From Bog-473 sp963781955 (GTDB taxonomy: Bacteria; Actinomycetota; Acidimicrobiia; Acidimicrobiales; RAAP-2): a stretch of DNA of 64,000 bases. The stretch is taken from contig CAWAHU010000001.1 of the NCBI GenBank assembly GCA_963781955.1, forward strand, positions 1,426,001 to 1,490,000, given 5' to 3'. Made by a program: the position numbers and the translations under genes. Under the pieces are notes generated by a model. The model made no database searches, was not told where the DNA came from, and worked only from the letters and a program-made list of their open reading frames with translations. Below, piece after piece: positions 50,314 to 59,010 of the stretch; the first letter of the stretch is position 1; every line of letters starts with the position of its first letter.

Positions 50314-51933
50314 ATGAAGAGCACCATGCAGGACGCCCCGTTGCTGATCCGCGACATCCTCCGCCATGGGCAGCGGGTGCACGGGGACAGCACCGTCATC
50401 ACCGTCGAGGCCGACGGGTTCCGCTCTGCCACCTTCTCCGAGGTAGCCGAGCGGGCCGAGAGGCTGGCCGCCGCCCTGACCCGCCTCGGCCTCAAGGAGG
50501 GCGACCGGGTGGGGACCTTCTGCTGGAACAACCAGTCCCACTTGGAGGCCTACCTGGCCGTCCCGTGCATGGGGGCGGTCCTCCACACGCTCAACATCCG
50601 CCTGCCGGCCGACCAGCTGGCCTACGTCATCAACCATGCCGAGGACCGCGTCGTGATCCTCGACGCATCGCTGATCCCGCTGTTCGCCACGGTGAAGGAC
50701 GAACTCAAGACCGTGGAGACCGTCATCGTGGTGGGTGAGGGCGACGCCTCCCCCCTCGGCCAGACACTGTCCTACGAGGACCTCCTCGGGGCCGAGGAGC
50801 CGGGGTTCGAGTGGCCGGAGCTCGACGAACGCTCCGCCGCGGCCATGTGCTACACGAGCGGCACCACGGGCCACCCCAAGGGCGTGGTGTACTCACACCG
50901 CTCGACGTGGCTCCACACCTACGCCGAGCAAGCGGCGTCCTCCATCGGGGTGACCGAAGACGACCGCATTCTCATCATCGTGCCCATGTTCCACGCCAAC
51001 GCGTGGGGCACGCCGTACTCGGCGTGGATGGCCGGGGCGGACATCGTCATGCCCCAGATGTTCCTTATGGGGGACCACCTCGCCGCCATCATCAACGAAC
51101 ACCGCCCGACGCTGGCCTGCGGGGTGCCGACCATCTGGAACGGACTGCTCGCCGTCGACGCGCCGATCGACTTCTCCTCGGTGCGCTCGATCACCGCCGG
51201 CGGTGCCGCCGTCCCCGCGTCGCTCATCACAGCCTTCGAGGAGCGCTTCGGCGTCACCATCCTTCAGGGTTGGGGCATGACCGAGACCAGCCCGCTGGCC
51301 GCCGTGGCGCTGCCACCCGCACGCAAGAGGGACGGTCACGACGACATGTACTACAAGACCAAGGCCGGCCGGGTGCTACCCGGCGTCGAAGTGCGCGTGG
51401 TGGCCGAGGACGGGACCATCCAGCCCGACGACGGAGAGTCGGTGGGGGAGTTCGAGATCCGCGGCCCGTGGATCACGGGCTCGTACTACAAGGACGAGGA
51501 CCCGGCGAAGTTCCGCGACGGCTGGCTGCGCACCGGCGACGTGGGCACCCTCGACGACCAGGGCTACATGACGATCTCGGACCGGACCAAGGACGTCATC
51601 AAGTCGGGTGGGGAGTGGATCTCCTCGGTCGAGCTCGAGAACGCGGTCATGGCCCACCCCGACGTGTTCGAGGCTGCCGTCATCGCTGTCCCCGACCCGA
51701 AGTGGTCGGAGCGTCCTCTCGTCGCCGTGGTGCCGGCCCCGGGCAAGACGGTCGACCCGGCCGAGCTGGTGGCCTTCCTGGCCGAACGGGTACCCCGCTG
51801 GTGGCTGCCCGAGCAGTGGACCTTCATCGAGGAGGTACCCAAGACCAGCGTCGGGAAGTTCGACAAGAAGGTCATGCGTGCAGCCCATGCCGACGGCGCC
51901 TACGAGGTGCAGCACACCGCCCTGCCCACGTGA
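50314..51933 (+). CDS. Long-chain acyl-CoA ligase (AMP-forming)
   Basis: 539 aa. Adenylation motifs: CYTSGTTGHPKGVVYSHRST (P-loop), ILQGWGMTETSPLA, WLRTGDVGTLDDQGYMTISD with RTKDVIKSGGEWISS, and the catalytic Lys in EVPKTSVGKFDKKVM. IIVPMFHANAWGTPYSAWMA fits medium- and long-chain fatty acid ligases. It charges acyl groups onto CoA for beta-oxidation or lipid synthesis. The stop overlaps the next start by 4 nt, so it is translationally coupled to the 84-aa protein and phosphodiesterase that follow. It differs from the ligase at 19721. Confidence 0.95.
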   Translation: MKSTMQDAPLLIRDILRHGQRVHGDSTVITVEADGFRSATFSEVAERAERLAAALTRLGLKEGDRVGTFCWNNQSHLEAYLAVPCMGAVLHTLNIRLPADQLAYVINHAEDRVVILDASLIPLFATVKDELKTVETVIVVGEGDASPLGQTLSYEDLLGAEEPGFEWPELDERSAAAMCYTSGTTGHPKGVVYSHRSTWLHTYAEQAASSIGVTEDDRILIIVPMFHANAWGTPYSAWMAGADIVMPQMFLMGDHLAAIINEHRPTLACGVPTIWNGLLAVDAPIDFSSVRSITAGGAAVPASLITAFEERFGVTILQGWGMTETSPLAAVALPPARKRDGHDDMYYKTKAGRVLPGVEVRVVAEDGTIQPDDGESVGEFEIRGPWITGSYYKDEDPAKFRDGWLRTGDVGTLDDQGYMTISDRTKDVIKSGGEWISSVELENAVMAHPDVFEAAVIAVPDPKWSERPLVAVVPAPGKTVDPAELVAFLAERVPRWWLPEQWTFIEEVPKTSVGKFDKKVMRAAHADGAYEVQHTALPT

Positions 51934-52184
51934 CAGGCCCCGCTGACGCCATGGAGACCATGGCCGAGCGGCTCGCCGCCGTGGCCGACGAACTCGGGGA
52001 CATGGCCATGGACGCGCTGCGCCGGGCCGGCTCGGGCGACCCCGATTCGGCCGAGACGGGCGAGGCCCTGGCCGCCGAGCGCCGCCTCCTCAAGGCACGG
52101 CGCGCCGTCGAGAAGTCCGTCGCCGCGCTACGAGAGGGCTCCCGCGGCACCACAAGCGGGGCCTTCGATGACGGCGCCGCCTAG
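51930..52184 (+). CDS. Small acidic-basic helical protein, coupled
   Basis: 84 aa from a GTG whose GTGA overlaps the previous stop (an ATG at 51951 is an alternative). It is almost entirely helical: MAERLAAVADELGDMAMDAL, RRLLKARRAVEKSVAALREG. No metal or catalytic motif. It overlaps the next gene by 17 nt. Similar short helical proteins sit in acyl-CoA ligase operons of actinobacteria, but function is unknown to me. Confidence 0.7.
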   Translation: MTGPADAMETMAERLAAVADELGDMAMDALRRAGSGDPDSAETGEALAAERRLLKARRAVEKSVAALREGSRGTTSGAFDDGAA

Positions 52185-52752
52185 GGAGGGAAGCCCGCGC
52201 CTGTTCGTGGCGGTCTGGCCTGACGAGGCCACACGCCGCCTCCTGCGCGGTCTCGAGCACGAGCTGGGGCGGACCCGGGGGCTGCGCTTCGTGGGCGCCT
52301 CACGCTGGCACGTCACGTTGCGCTTCCTGGGAGGGACCGCGGAGCCCGAGCGGATCGGCGCCGCACTGCGGGAGGGCTGCGCCGCCTTCCCGGGGCCGGT
52401 CGAATGCCGCCTCGGACCGGGCACGGAGTGGTTCACCGGCGTGCGCGTCCTCCACGTGCCCGCGGCCGGGCTCGACGCCCTGGCGGCGGCCGTGCGCGAC
52501 GCCACATCGCCCTACGTACCCCTGCCCGACGACGAGCCGCCGTTCAACGGCCACCTGACCCTGGCTCGTTCCCGGGGACGTCGCCTCACCGTGGCCGCAC
52601 TGGGGGAGATGTCCAACCTGCCCTTCGATGCTGCGTTCCGCGTGGACCACGTCGACCTCGTGGCGTCCGAGCCCGGCCCTCGGGGCCACCTCTACACCAC
52701 GCTGACCCGGGCGTCCCTCGGCGCGGAGCCGAGGGACGGCGGTCCAGCGTGA
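52168..52752 (+). CDS. thpR: RNA 2',3'-cyclic phosphodiesterase
   Basis: 194 aa. The two HxTx motifs of the 2H phosphoesterase family are exact: SRWHVTLRFLGG near residue 48 and FNGHLTLARSRG near 128, spaced as in ThpR/LigT. It opens 2',3'-cyclic phosphate RNA ends to a 2'-phosphate. SPRLFVAVWPDEATRRLLRG is the conserved first strand. Last gene of a three-gene plus-strand set; its stop abuts the stop of the convergent amidase gene at 52753. Confidence 0.92.
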   Translation: MTAPPREGSPRLFVAVWPDEATRRLLRGLEHELGRTRGLRFVGASRWHVTLRFLGGTAEPERIGAALREGCAAFPGPVECRLGPGTEWFTGVRVLHVPAAGLDALAAAVRDATSPYVPLPDDEPPFNGHLTLARSRGRRLTVAALGEMSNLPFDAAFRVDHVDLVASEPGPRGHLYTTLTRASLGAEPRDGGPA

Positions 52753-54441
52753 TCAGGGCCCGGAGGCCAGGAAGGACGTCACGGCCCGGACCAGCGCGGC
52801 GGCGGCCGCCTGCTCGAAGGCGGGCGATTCGAGCAGGCCGGCATCGGAGCCGTTCTGCATGTTGCCGCACTCGATCAGCACCTTGGGCACCGTGGTCAGG
52901 TTCAGTCCGGCCAGGTCGTTGCGGGACACGAGCCCCGACGACCCGTAGTAGTCGCTCACCGGCATGGGCGTCCCTGCCGCAAAGGCGTCGCGCACCACCA
53001 CACCCAAGCGCGAGGAGGCGGCGACCACCCCGTCGTTGGGGCCGTCGGCCACGGGCAGCGAGACGCTGAAGCCGCGCCCCGAGGGCGGCCCACCGTCGGC
53101 GTGGATGTCGAGGGCGACGTCGACGTGCGCAGCGTTCAGGATGGCCGCCCGCGTGGTCACGCAGGGCCCCACGCCCTGGTTGTCGGGGCGTGTCATCACC
53201 ACCGTGGCGCCCTCGGCCGTCAGGTCGGCCCTTAGGTACGTTGCCACGGCGAAGTTGAACCGGGCCTCGGTGAAGCCGTCGGCGGTCTCGGTCCCCGCGG
53301 TGTCGCACGACTCGTACCCGGTGCCGTTGAAGATCGGCTGGTCGATGACCCCAGGCGCACCACCGTTGCCGCCGTTGTGCCCGGGGTCGATCCCCACCAC
53401 CCTGCCGGCCAGTGGCGAGCCCACCACCAGCCAGTACCCGCCGCCGCCCGGGGCGGCCGCCATCCCGACCACGGGTGCGGACACCGCAGTGCCGCCGAGC
53501 GAGCCCAGGTATTGCGCCGAGCCGTAGGTGAAGATCCCGCCGTCACCGCCCACCATCCAGTAGCCGCCGCCGCCCGGGGCGGCCGCCATGCCTACCACCG
53601 GCGCGTCGAGGTGCAGCGCGCCGGTCGAGCCGAAGAACCCGGCGTCGCCGTAGCTGAAGATGCCCCCGTCGCGGGCCACCAGCCAGTAGCCCCCGCCGTC
53701 AGGGGTGGCGGCCATGCCGACGACAGGTGCGTTGAGGTGCAGCGCGCCGGTCGAGCCGAAGAACCCGGCGTCGCCGTAGCTGAAGATGCCCCCGTCGCGG
53801 GCCACCAGCCAGTAGCCCCCACCGTCAGGGGTGGCGGCCATGCCGACGACGGGCGCGTTGAGGTGCAGCGCGCCGGTCGAGCCGAAGAATCCGGCGTCGC
53901 CGTAGCTGAAGATGCCCCCGTCGCGGGCCACCAGCCAGTAGCCCCCACCGTCAGGGGTGGCGGCCATGCCGACGACGGGCGCGTCGAGGTGCAGCGCGCC
54001 GGTCGAGCCGAAGAACCGGGCGTCGCCGAAGGCGAAGATGCCCCCGTCGCCGCCCACCAGCCAGTAGCCCCCGCCGTCGGCCGTGGGCGCCATGCCCACC
54101 ACGGGCGCGTTGGGGTCCGCGAGGGAATTGGCACCGACAGCCGTCTCCCCGAAGGGCACCACCGAGTCGGGCGGCGCCGGCGACGAGGCATGCGCGCCGG
54201 CAGCCGTGACGCCGGCAGCCGTGACGCCGTCGGCCGTGACGCCGGCGGTGGTGGCGCCGGCGGTGGCGTGTCGCGCCGCGTGTGCGGCGGACGCGGCAGC
54301 GGGGGAGAGGAAGAGCAGGAGGGCTGCGCTGAGCCAGGCGCACACGGCGGCGCACAGGTACGTGCTCCTTGGGGCACCCCGCACGGGGCCGGGGGGGGTG
54401 CGGCCGCCGGTACGGCCCCGGCGCACCAGGGCCGGCCTCAC
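52753..54441 (-). CDS. N-acetylmuramoyl-L-alanine amidase with GYWLV repeats
   Basis: 562 aa from a GTG. A signal peptide (CAAVCAWLSAALLLFLSPAA) and an Ala/Gly/Thr-rich stretch precede six repeats of about 36 residues, 'APVVGMAATPDGGGYWLVAR-DGGIFSYGDAGFFGSTGALHL' in pattern. Three central copies are almost identical in DNA (about 53600-54000), suggesting recent tandem copying. The C-terminal Amidase_3 domain has zinc ligands in VVGIDPGHNGGNGG, the Glu after GFTEARFNFA, and DVALDIHADGG, and the catalytic Glu in KVLIECGNMQN. It cuts the amide bond of peptidoglycan; the repeats probably bind the wall. 13 bp after the LOG-like gene. Confidence 0.92.
   Translation of the reverse strand: MRPALVRRGRTGGRTPPGPVRGAPRSTYLCAAVCAWLSAALLLFLSPAAASAAHAARHATAGATTAGVTADGVTAAGVTAAGAHASSPAPPDSVVPFGETAVGANSLADPNAPVVGMAPTADGGGYWLVGGDGGIFAFGDARFFGSTGALHLDAPVVGMAATPDGGGYWLVARDGGIFSYGDAGFFGSTGALHLNAPVVGMAATPDGGGYWLVARDGGIFSYGDAGFFGSTGALHLNAPVVGMAATPDGGGYWLVARDGGIFSYGDAGFFGSTGALHLDAPVVGMAAAPGGGGYWMVGGDGGIFTYGSAQYLGSLGGTAVSAPVVGMAAAPGGGGYWLVVGSPLAGRVVGIDPGHNGGNGGAPGVIDQPIFNGTGYESCDTAGTETADGFTEARFNFAVATYLRADLTAEGATVVMTRPDNQGVGPCVTTRAAILNAAHVDVALDIHADGGPPSGRGFSVSLPVADGPNDGVVAASSRLGVVVRDAFAAGTPMPVSDYYGSSGLVSRNDLAGLNLTTVPKVLIECGNMQNGSDAGLLESPAFEQAAAAALVRAVTSFLASGP
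53600..54000 (-). repeat. Tandem 108-bp repeats inside the amidase gene
   Basis: Three or four nearly identical units of about 108 bp encode the central GYWLVARDGGIFSYGDAGFF repeats. Bases match at silent positions too, so copying is recent or kept uniform by conversion. Copy number is likely to vary between strains. Confidence 0.85.
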
Positions 54442-54454
54442 GCCACGACCCGAC

Positions 54455-55498
54455 TCACCCGGTGCACTCGTTGAGCGCGTCGATGAGCTGACGCAGGCGG
54501 GCGTAGTGGTAGCGGTCGAAGCGGAGGGCCAGCCGGGGCAGCTCAGGATGATCGTCCCTCTCGGGCGGGAAGGGACCGGTGGCGCGGATGGACCCGCGCT
54601 CGATGATGTCCGCAAACCGCCGGTTCAGGTCTGCCAGTTCGGCCTTCGAGGGCTCTGTCTGCACTCGCAACACAAGCAGGTCGCCCACCCAGCGACAGGA
54701 GTGGTAGTTGCGGTAGAAGCCGAGGATCTCGGCGCTCGTCTCCTCCATGGTGTTGGTCACCTTGAACAAGGAGCGGTCCTCGGGCGACACCCAGCCGGCG
54801 GCGATGGCCTCGTCCTCGACGAAGCGGAGCCAGGCGTGCCAGTAGGTCCCGCCCGGCGTTTCGACCATCACGACGGGCGCCGGTTCGGCCTTCCCGGTCT
54901 GGAGCAGAGTCAGGAGCTCGAAGGCCTCGTCCTGGGTGCCGAAACCGCCCGGGAGGACGGCGTAGGCGTGCGACTCCTTGAGCAGCATCAGCTTGCGCGT
55001 GAAGAAGTAGCGCATCTCGACGAGCTTGGGGTCTTGTGCGATGAAGGCGTTGGGCTCCTCCTCGCGCGGCAGTCGGATGTTCACGCCGAAGGCGTGATCC
55101 CGGCCCGCCCCCTCGAGCCCGGCCGACATGATCCCGGGCCCGGCGCCGGTGACCACCATCCAGTCGGCGCCCGCCAGCTTGGCCGCCAGATTGCGCGCCA
55201 GGACGTAGATCGGGTCGTCCGGCTTGGTGCGCGCCGAGCCGAACATCGTCATCTTGCGCACGTGGCGGTACGGACGGAACACCCGGAAGGCCTCGGCCAT
55301 CTCGCCCAGTGCGGCCTTGGCGATCTTCAGGTCGCCCACCGTGGTGCCCTCACGTGACATGTCGCCCAGGGTGCCCACCATGGCGTGGAGCTCGCGGGCC
55401 TGGGCGACCGACAGTGACCGGTTCTCGAAGAGGGCGTCGAACGCACCCCGGCGGGCGCCCTCCTCCGGCCCCTCCGCTCCGACCGACTCCTCGGTCAC
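54455..55498 (-). CDS. TIGR00730-family Rossmann protein (LOG/lysine decarboxylase-like)
   Basis: 347 aa, longer than the typical 190-aa LOG proteins, because of an extended N-terminus and a C-terminal extension. The core is present: MTMFGSARTKPDDPIYVLAR, VVTGAGPGIMSAGLEGAGRD and the signature AYAVLPGGFGTQDEAFELLT (PGGxGTxxE). These enzymes act as phosphoribohydrolases releasing cytokinin-like bases from nucleotides; the substrate here is unknown. It starts 31 bp after the fbiC stop and precedes the amidase gene. Confidence 0.9.
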   Translation of the reverse strand: MTEESVGAEGPEEGARRGAFDALFENRSLSVAQARELHAMVGTLGDMSREGTTVGDLKIAKAALGEMAEAFRVFRPYRHVRKMTMFGSARTKPDDPIYVLARNLAAKLAGADWMVVTGAGPGIMSAGLEGAGRDHAFGVNIRLPREEEPNAFIAQDPKLVEMRYFFTRKLMLLKESHAYAVLPGGFGTQDEAFELLTLLQTGKAEPAPVVMVETPGGTYWHAWLRFVEDEAIAAGWVSPEDRSLFKVTNTMEETSAEILGFYRNYHSCRWVGDLLVLRVQTEPSKAELADLNRRFADIIERGSIRATGPFPPERDDHPELPRLALRFDRYHYARLRQLIDALNECTG

Positions 55499-55528
55499 CC
55501 GCGACCCCCGCTCACGCCAGTCACCGAC

Positions 55529-57838
55529 TCACACGTGCGACGGTGCCCCGGCCTGGGCGTACAGCGTGGTGCGCTGCGCCAGCGGCCGTCCGAGCGGTGC
55601 CACGACGGCTTCGAGCTCCTCGACGCCCATGCGTTGGCCGTGCCGGGCCCCCGCTGCCCTCGAGATGTTCTCGTCCATGAGGGTGCCGCCCATGTCGTTG
55701 GCCCCGGCCCGCAGCACCTGGCGGGCGCCCTCGGCGCCCATCTTGACCCAGCTCACCTGGATGTTCTCGATGGCGCCGGCATACGCGATCCGGCCCACCG
55801 CGTGCATCAGCATCGCCTCGCGGAAGGTCGGACCACGCCGCGCCCGCTTCTGGAGGTACAGCGGCGTGGCCATGTGGACGAAGGGCAGCGGCACGAACTC
55901 GGTGAAGCCGCCCGTCTCGCGTTGCAGGTCGCGGGTCCGCACGATGTGACGGGCCCAGCTGACTGGCTGCTCCACCGAACCGAACATGATGGTGACGTTC
56001 GACCGCAGGCCGACGGCGTGGGCCGTGCGGTGCGCCTCGAGCCACTCCTCGGTGTTGATCTTGTCCGGACAGATGACGGCACGCACCGGGTCGTCGAGTA
56101 TCTCGGCCGCCGTGCCCGGGAGCGTCTTGAGCCCCGCGTCCTTAAGCCGCAGGAGGTACTCGGCCAACGGGACCTCGGAGCGGCGCGCCCCCTCGGTCAC
56201 CTCCAGCGCGGTGAAGCCGTGGATGTGGATGGTGTCCGATGCCGCACGCACCGCGCCGAGCACGTGCAGGTAGTACTCGCCGTCGAAGTCCGGGTGGATG
56301 CCGCCCTGCAGGCAGACCTCGGTGGCACCCTCGGCCTCCGCCTCGGCCACCCGCCGGGTGATCTCGTCGAGCTCGAGCAGGTAGGGCGCGCCCCGCAGGT
56401 TCAGCGACAGCGGTCCCTTCGAGAACGCGCAGAAGCGGCACTTGAAGGTGCACACGTTGGTGTAGTTGATGTTCCGGTTGCGCACGAAGGTCACGGTGTC
56501 GCCCGACGTCCGGCAGCGCAGGTCGTCGGCCACCTCGGCCACAAGCCGGACCTCGCGGCCCCGGGCACCGAAGAGGGTCACGATCTCGTCGATGCCGACC
56601 TCCTGGCCCAGTGCCACCCCGGCCAGGACCTCGGCTACGGGGCTGCGTGGGCCGGCCACCATCCCCGCGGGCAGCGGTGGCAGGGCCGCAGCGGCGACGG
56701 GCGCCACCAGCAGGTCGGGAGGCGGGTCCTCGCCTCCCGAGCACCAGGCGGCGTCGCGGGCGAGCCCCTCGGCATCCGAGGCGTCGAGCACTGCGAAACG
56801 CAGCGCGGGGTCGAGCCAGCGCTCGGGGTCCAGCGCGTAGGACGGGTACACGGTCAGGCGCGGCGCGAGGGTGTGTCCGGACGCCTCGGTGGCCGCCCGC
56901 AACACGTCGAGGGCGGGCCAAGCCCGTTCGGGGTTCACGTGGTCGGCCGTGACCGGGGACACGCCTCCCCAGTCGTCGATGCCGGCACTGAGGAGCGGCG
57001 CCAGGTCGTCGGAGAGGTTGGGCGGAGCCTGCACGTGCACCTCGGGTGGCAACACCAGGCGCGCCACGGCGATGGCCCAGTGCAACTCCTCGGGCGGGCA
57101 CGGGGCGGCCGTGGCCATGGCCGTGCCCGGCTTGGGGAGGAAGTTCTGGATGATGACCTCTTGGACGTGACCGTGGCGGGCGTGCGACGCCGCCACGGCC
57201 TGCAGCGCGGCGAGACGGTCCCGACGCTCGTCGCCGATCCCCACCAGGATCCCGGTGGTGAAGGGGATGGCCAGCTCACCCGCCGCCTCGAGCGTGGCCA
57301 GGCGCCGGGCCGGCGCCTTGTCCGGCGCTCCACGATGGGCGGCCAGTCCGGCCGCCAGGGACTCGAGCATCATGCCCTGGCTGGCCGCCACCGGGCGGAG
57401 CACGGCGAGCTCCTCCGCCGAGAGGGCCCCCGCATTGGCGTGGGGGAGCAGGCCGGTCTCCTCCAGGACGAGCCCGCACATGGCGGCGAGGTAGTCGACC
57501 GTCGACGCGTACCCGTGCGCCGCCAGCCAGTCCCGGGCCACGGGGTAGCGTTCCTCGGGCCGCTCGCCGAGCGTGAAGAGCGCCTCGTGGCACCCGGCGG
57601 CGCGCCCGGCACGGGCCACGACCAGCACCTCCTCGGGGGTGAGGTAGGGCGACGCCAGGCGGGCGGGTGCCTTGGCGAAGGTGCAGTAGCCGCAACGGTC
57701 CCGGCACAGCATGGTCAACGGAATGAACACCTTCGGTGAGAAGGTGACACGCCGCCCGTGGGCCCCGTCGCGGACGGCCCGGGCCTGCGCGGCGAGCTCG
57801 TCGAGCGGCGCGGCGAGGATGTCTGCGTCGGAGAGCAT
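55529..57838 (-). CDS. fbiC: Bifunctional FO synthase (CofG/CofH) for coenzyme F420
   Basis: 769 aa. Two radical-SAM halves are joined. The N-terminal CofG half has its cluster motif CRDRCGYCTF (C45, C49, C52) and AGCHEALFTLGERPEERY; the C-terminal CofH half has NYTNVCTFKCRFCAFSKGP (CxxxCxxC) and GATEVCLQGGIHPDFDGEYY. Together they build the deazaflavin FO from 5-amino-6-ribitylaminouracil and tyrosine. Actinobacteria typically fuse the halves, archaea do not. The start is the ATG at 57838 (a GTG is at 57841). The gene shows that the organism makes F420. A transaldolase gene lies just upstream on the same strand. Confidence 0.95.
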   Translation of the reverse strand: MLSDADILAAPLDELAAQARAVRDGAHGRRVTFSPKVFIPLTMLCRDRCGYCTFAKAPARLASPYLTPEEVLVVARAGRAAGCHEALFTLGERPEERYPVARDWLAAHGYASTVDYLAAMCGLVLEETGLLPHANAGALSAEELAVLRPVAASQGMMLESLAAGLAAHRGAPDKAPARRLATLEAAGELAIPFTTGILVGIGDERRDRLAALQAVAASHARHGHVQEVIIQNFLPKPGTAMATAAPCPPEELHWAIAVARLVLPPEVHVQAPPNLSDDLAPLLSAGIDDWGGVSPVTADHVNPERAWPALDVLRAATEASGHTLAPRLTVYPSYALDPERWLDPALRFAVLDASDAEGLARDAAWCSGGEDPPPDLLVAPVAAAALPPLPAGMVAGPRSPVAEVLAGVALGQEVGIDEIVTLFGARGREVRLVAEVADDLRCRTSGDTVTFVRNRNINYTNVCTFKCRFCAFSKGPLSLNLRGAPYLLELDEITRRVAEAEAEGATEVCLQGGIHPDFDGEYYLHVLGAVRAASDTIHIHGFTALEVTEGARRSEVPLAEYLLRLKDAGLKTLPGTAAEILDDPVRAVICPDKINTEEWLEAHRTAHAVGLRSNVTIMFGSVEQPVSWARHIVRTRDLQRETGGFTEFVPLPFVHMATPLYLQKRARRGPTFREAMLMHAVGRIAYAGAIENIQVSWVKMGAEGARQVLRAGANDMGGTLMDENISRAAGARHGQRMGVEELEAVVAPLGRPLAQRTTLYAQAGAPSHV

Positions 57839-57894
57839 CACGGTCAATCTAGGTGGAGCGGGCGTCGGTTGCGCCGTCTTCGGCTGCCGACCAC

Positions 57895-59010
57895 TCAGAA
57901 GGTGGCGGCCTTGTCGCTCAGCGACTGCAGCAACTCGTCGAACGACTTGGCGAACGAGTGCACACCTTCGTCCTCGAGCGTCTGCTCGACGTCGAGCATG
58001 TCGATGCCCGCCTCGGCCAGCCTGCGCAGGACGTCGGCGGACGCCCCGGGGTCGGCGTCCACCGTGCGCGCCAGGGTCCCGTGGTCCTCGAAGGCCCGCA
58101 GCGTCGCGTCAGGCATGGTGTTCACGCTGGCCGGTCCGATGAGGCTGTCCACATAGAGCAGGTCGGGGTAACCGGGGTTCTTGGTCGATGTCGAGGCCCA
58201 CAGGGGGCGCTGGACGCGGGCACCCTTGTCCCGCAACACCTCCCAGCGCTCCCCCGAGAAGGTGCGGTGGAAGTGCTGGTACGCCGTCTGGGCCTGGGCC
58301 ACCGCGCCGCTGCCCCGCAGCGCGAGCACGGCGGGGTCACCCCGCTCGCCGCCGGCCAGTTCCTCAAGGCGGCGGTCGACCTCGGTGTCGAAGCGGCTCA
58401 CGAAGAAGGAGGCGACGCTGGCCACGTGCTTCAGCTCGTCCTCCCGCCCGGCGGCCACCAGTGCCTCGAGGCCGCGTAGGTAGGCATCCATGACCTCGTC
58501 GTAGCGGTCGAGCCCGAAGATCAGCGTGACGTTGATGCTCCGGCCCTCACCGACGAGCGACTCAATGGCGGGGATGCCCTCCTTGGTGGCGGGTACCTTC
58601 ACAAGCAGGTTGGGCCGGGCGATGCGCTCGTGCAGCATGCGGGCGTCGCGCACCGTCCCCTCGGTGTCGTGGGCCAATGCCGGCGAGACCTCGAGGGACA
58701 CGTACCCGTCCTCGCGGTCACTCTGCTCGTAGACCGGGCGCAGCATCTCGAGCGCGTCCGTGATGTCGGTGACCGCCATCTCCCAATACGCGCTCTCCAC
58801 CGTGTGGTCGGCCACGAGCGTCCGGAACTGCTCGTCGTAGACGTCATTGCCCGTAATGGCGTTGGCGAAGATCGTCGGGTTGGAGGTGATGCCACGGACG
58901 CCCAGGTCGACCAGCTCGGCCAGCTGCCCACCCTCGAGCCAGTCGCGACGGAGGTTGTCGAGCCAGGGGCTCTGGCCCCCGATCTCGTAGAGCTGGTTCA
59001 GTCGGGTCAT
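57895..59010 (-). CDS. tal: Transaldolase
   Basis: 371 aa, the length of the actinobacterial class. Motifs: DLGVRGITSNPTIFANAITG at the active-site entrance, ARPNLLVKVPATKEGIPAIE with the Schiff-base Lys, INVTLIFGLDRYDEVMDAYL and PLWASTSTKNPGYPDLLYVD. It moves a dihydroxyacetone unit in the non-oxidative pentose phosphate pathway. The ATG at 59010 overlaps the transketolase stop (ATGA), so the pair is translationally coupled. A longer frame to 59265 is antisense of nothing but reads into transketolase and is rejected. Confidence 0.95.
   Translation of the reverse strand: MTRLNQLYEIGGQSPWLDNLRRDWLEGGQLAELVDLGVRGITSNPTIFANAITGNDVYDEQFRTLVADHTVESAYWEMAVTDITDALEMLRPVYEQSDREDGYVSLEVSPALAHDTEGTVRDARMLHERIARPNLLVKVPATKEGIPAIESLVGEGRSINVTLIFGLDRYDEVMDAYLRGLEALVAAGREDELKHVASVASFFVSRFDTEVDRRLEELAGGERGDPAVLALRGSGAVAQAQTAYQHFHRTFSGERWEVLRDKGARVQRPLWASTSTKNPGYPDLLYVDSLIGPASVNTMPDATLRAFEDHGTLARTVDADPGASADVLRRLAEAGIDMLDVEQTLEDEGVHSFAKSFDELLQSLSDKAATF

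Noticed and set aside
49249..50874. 541-aa version of the NlpC/P60 gene
   Set aside because: The added 216 residues are antisense to the acyl-CoA ligase; the GTG at 50226 has a ribosome site and is followed by a signal segment.
55535..57739. 734-codon open frame antisense to fbiC
   Set aside because: High-GC antisense frame over a clearly real gene; no motif or start signal.
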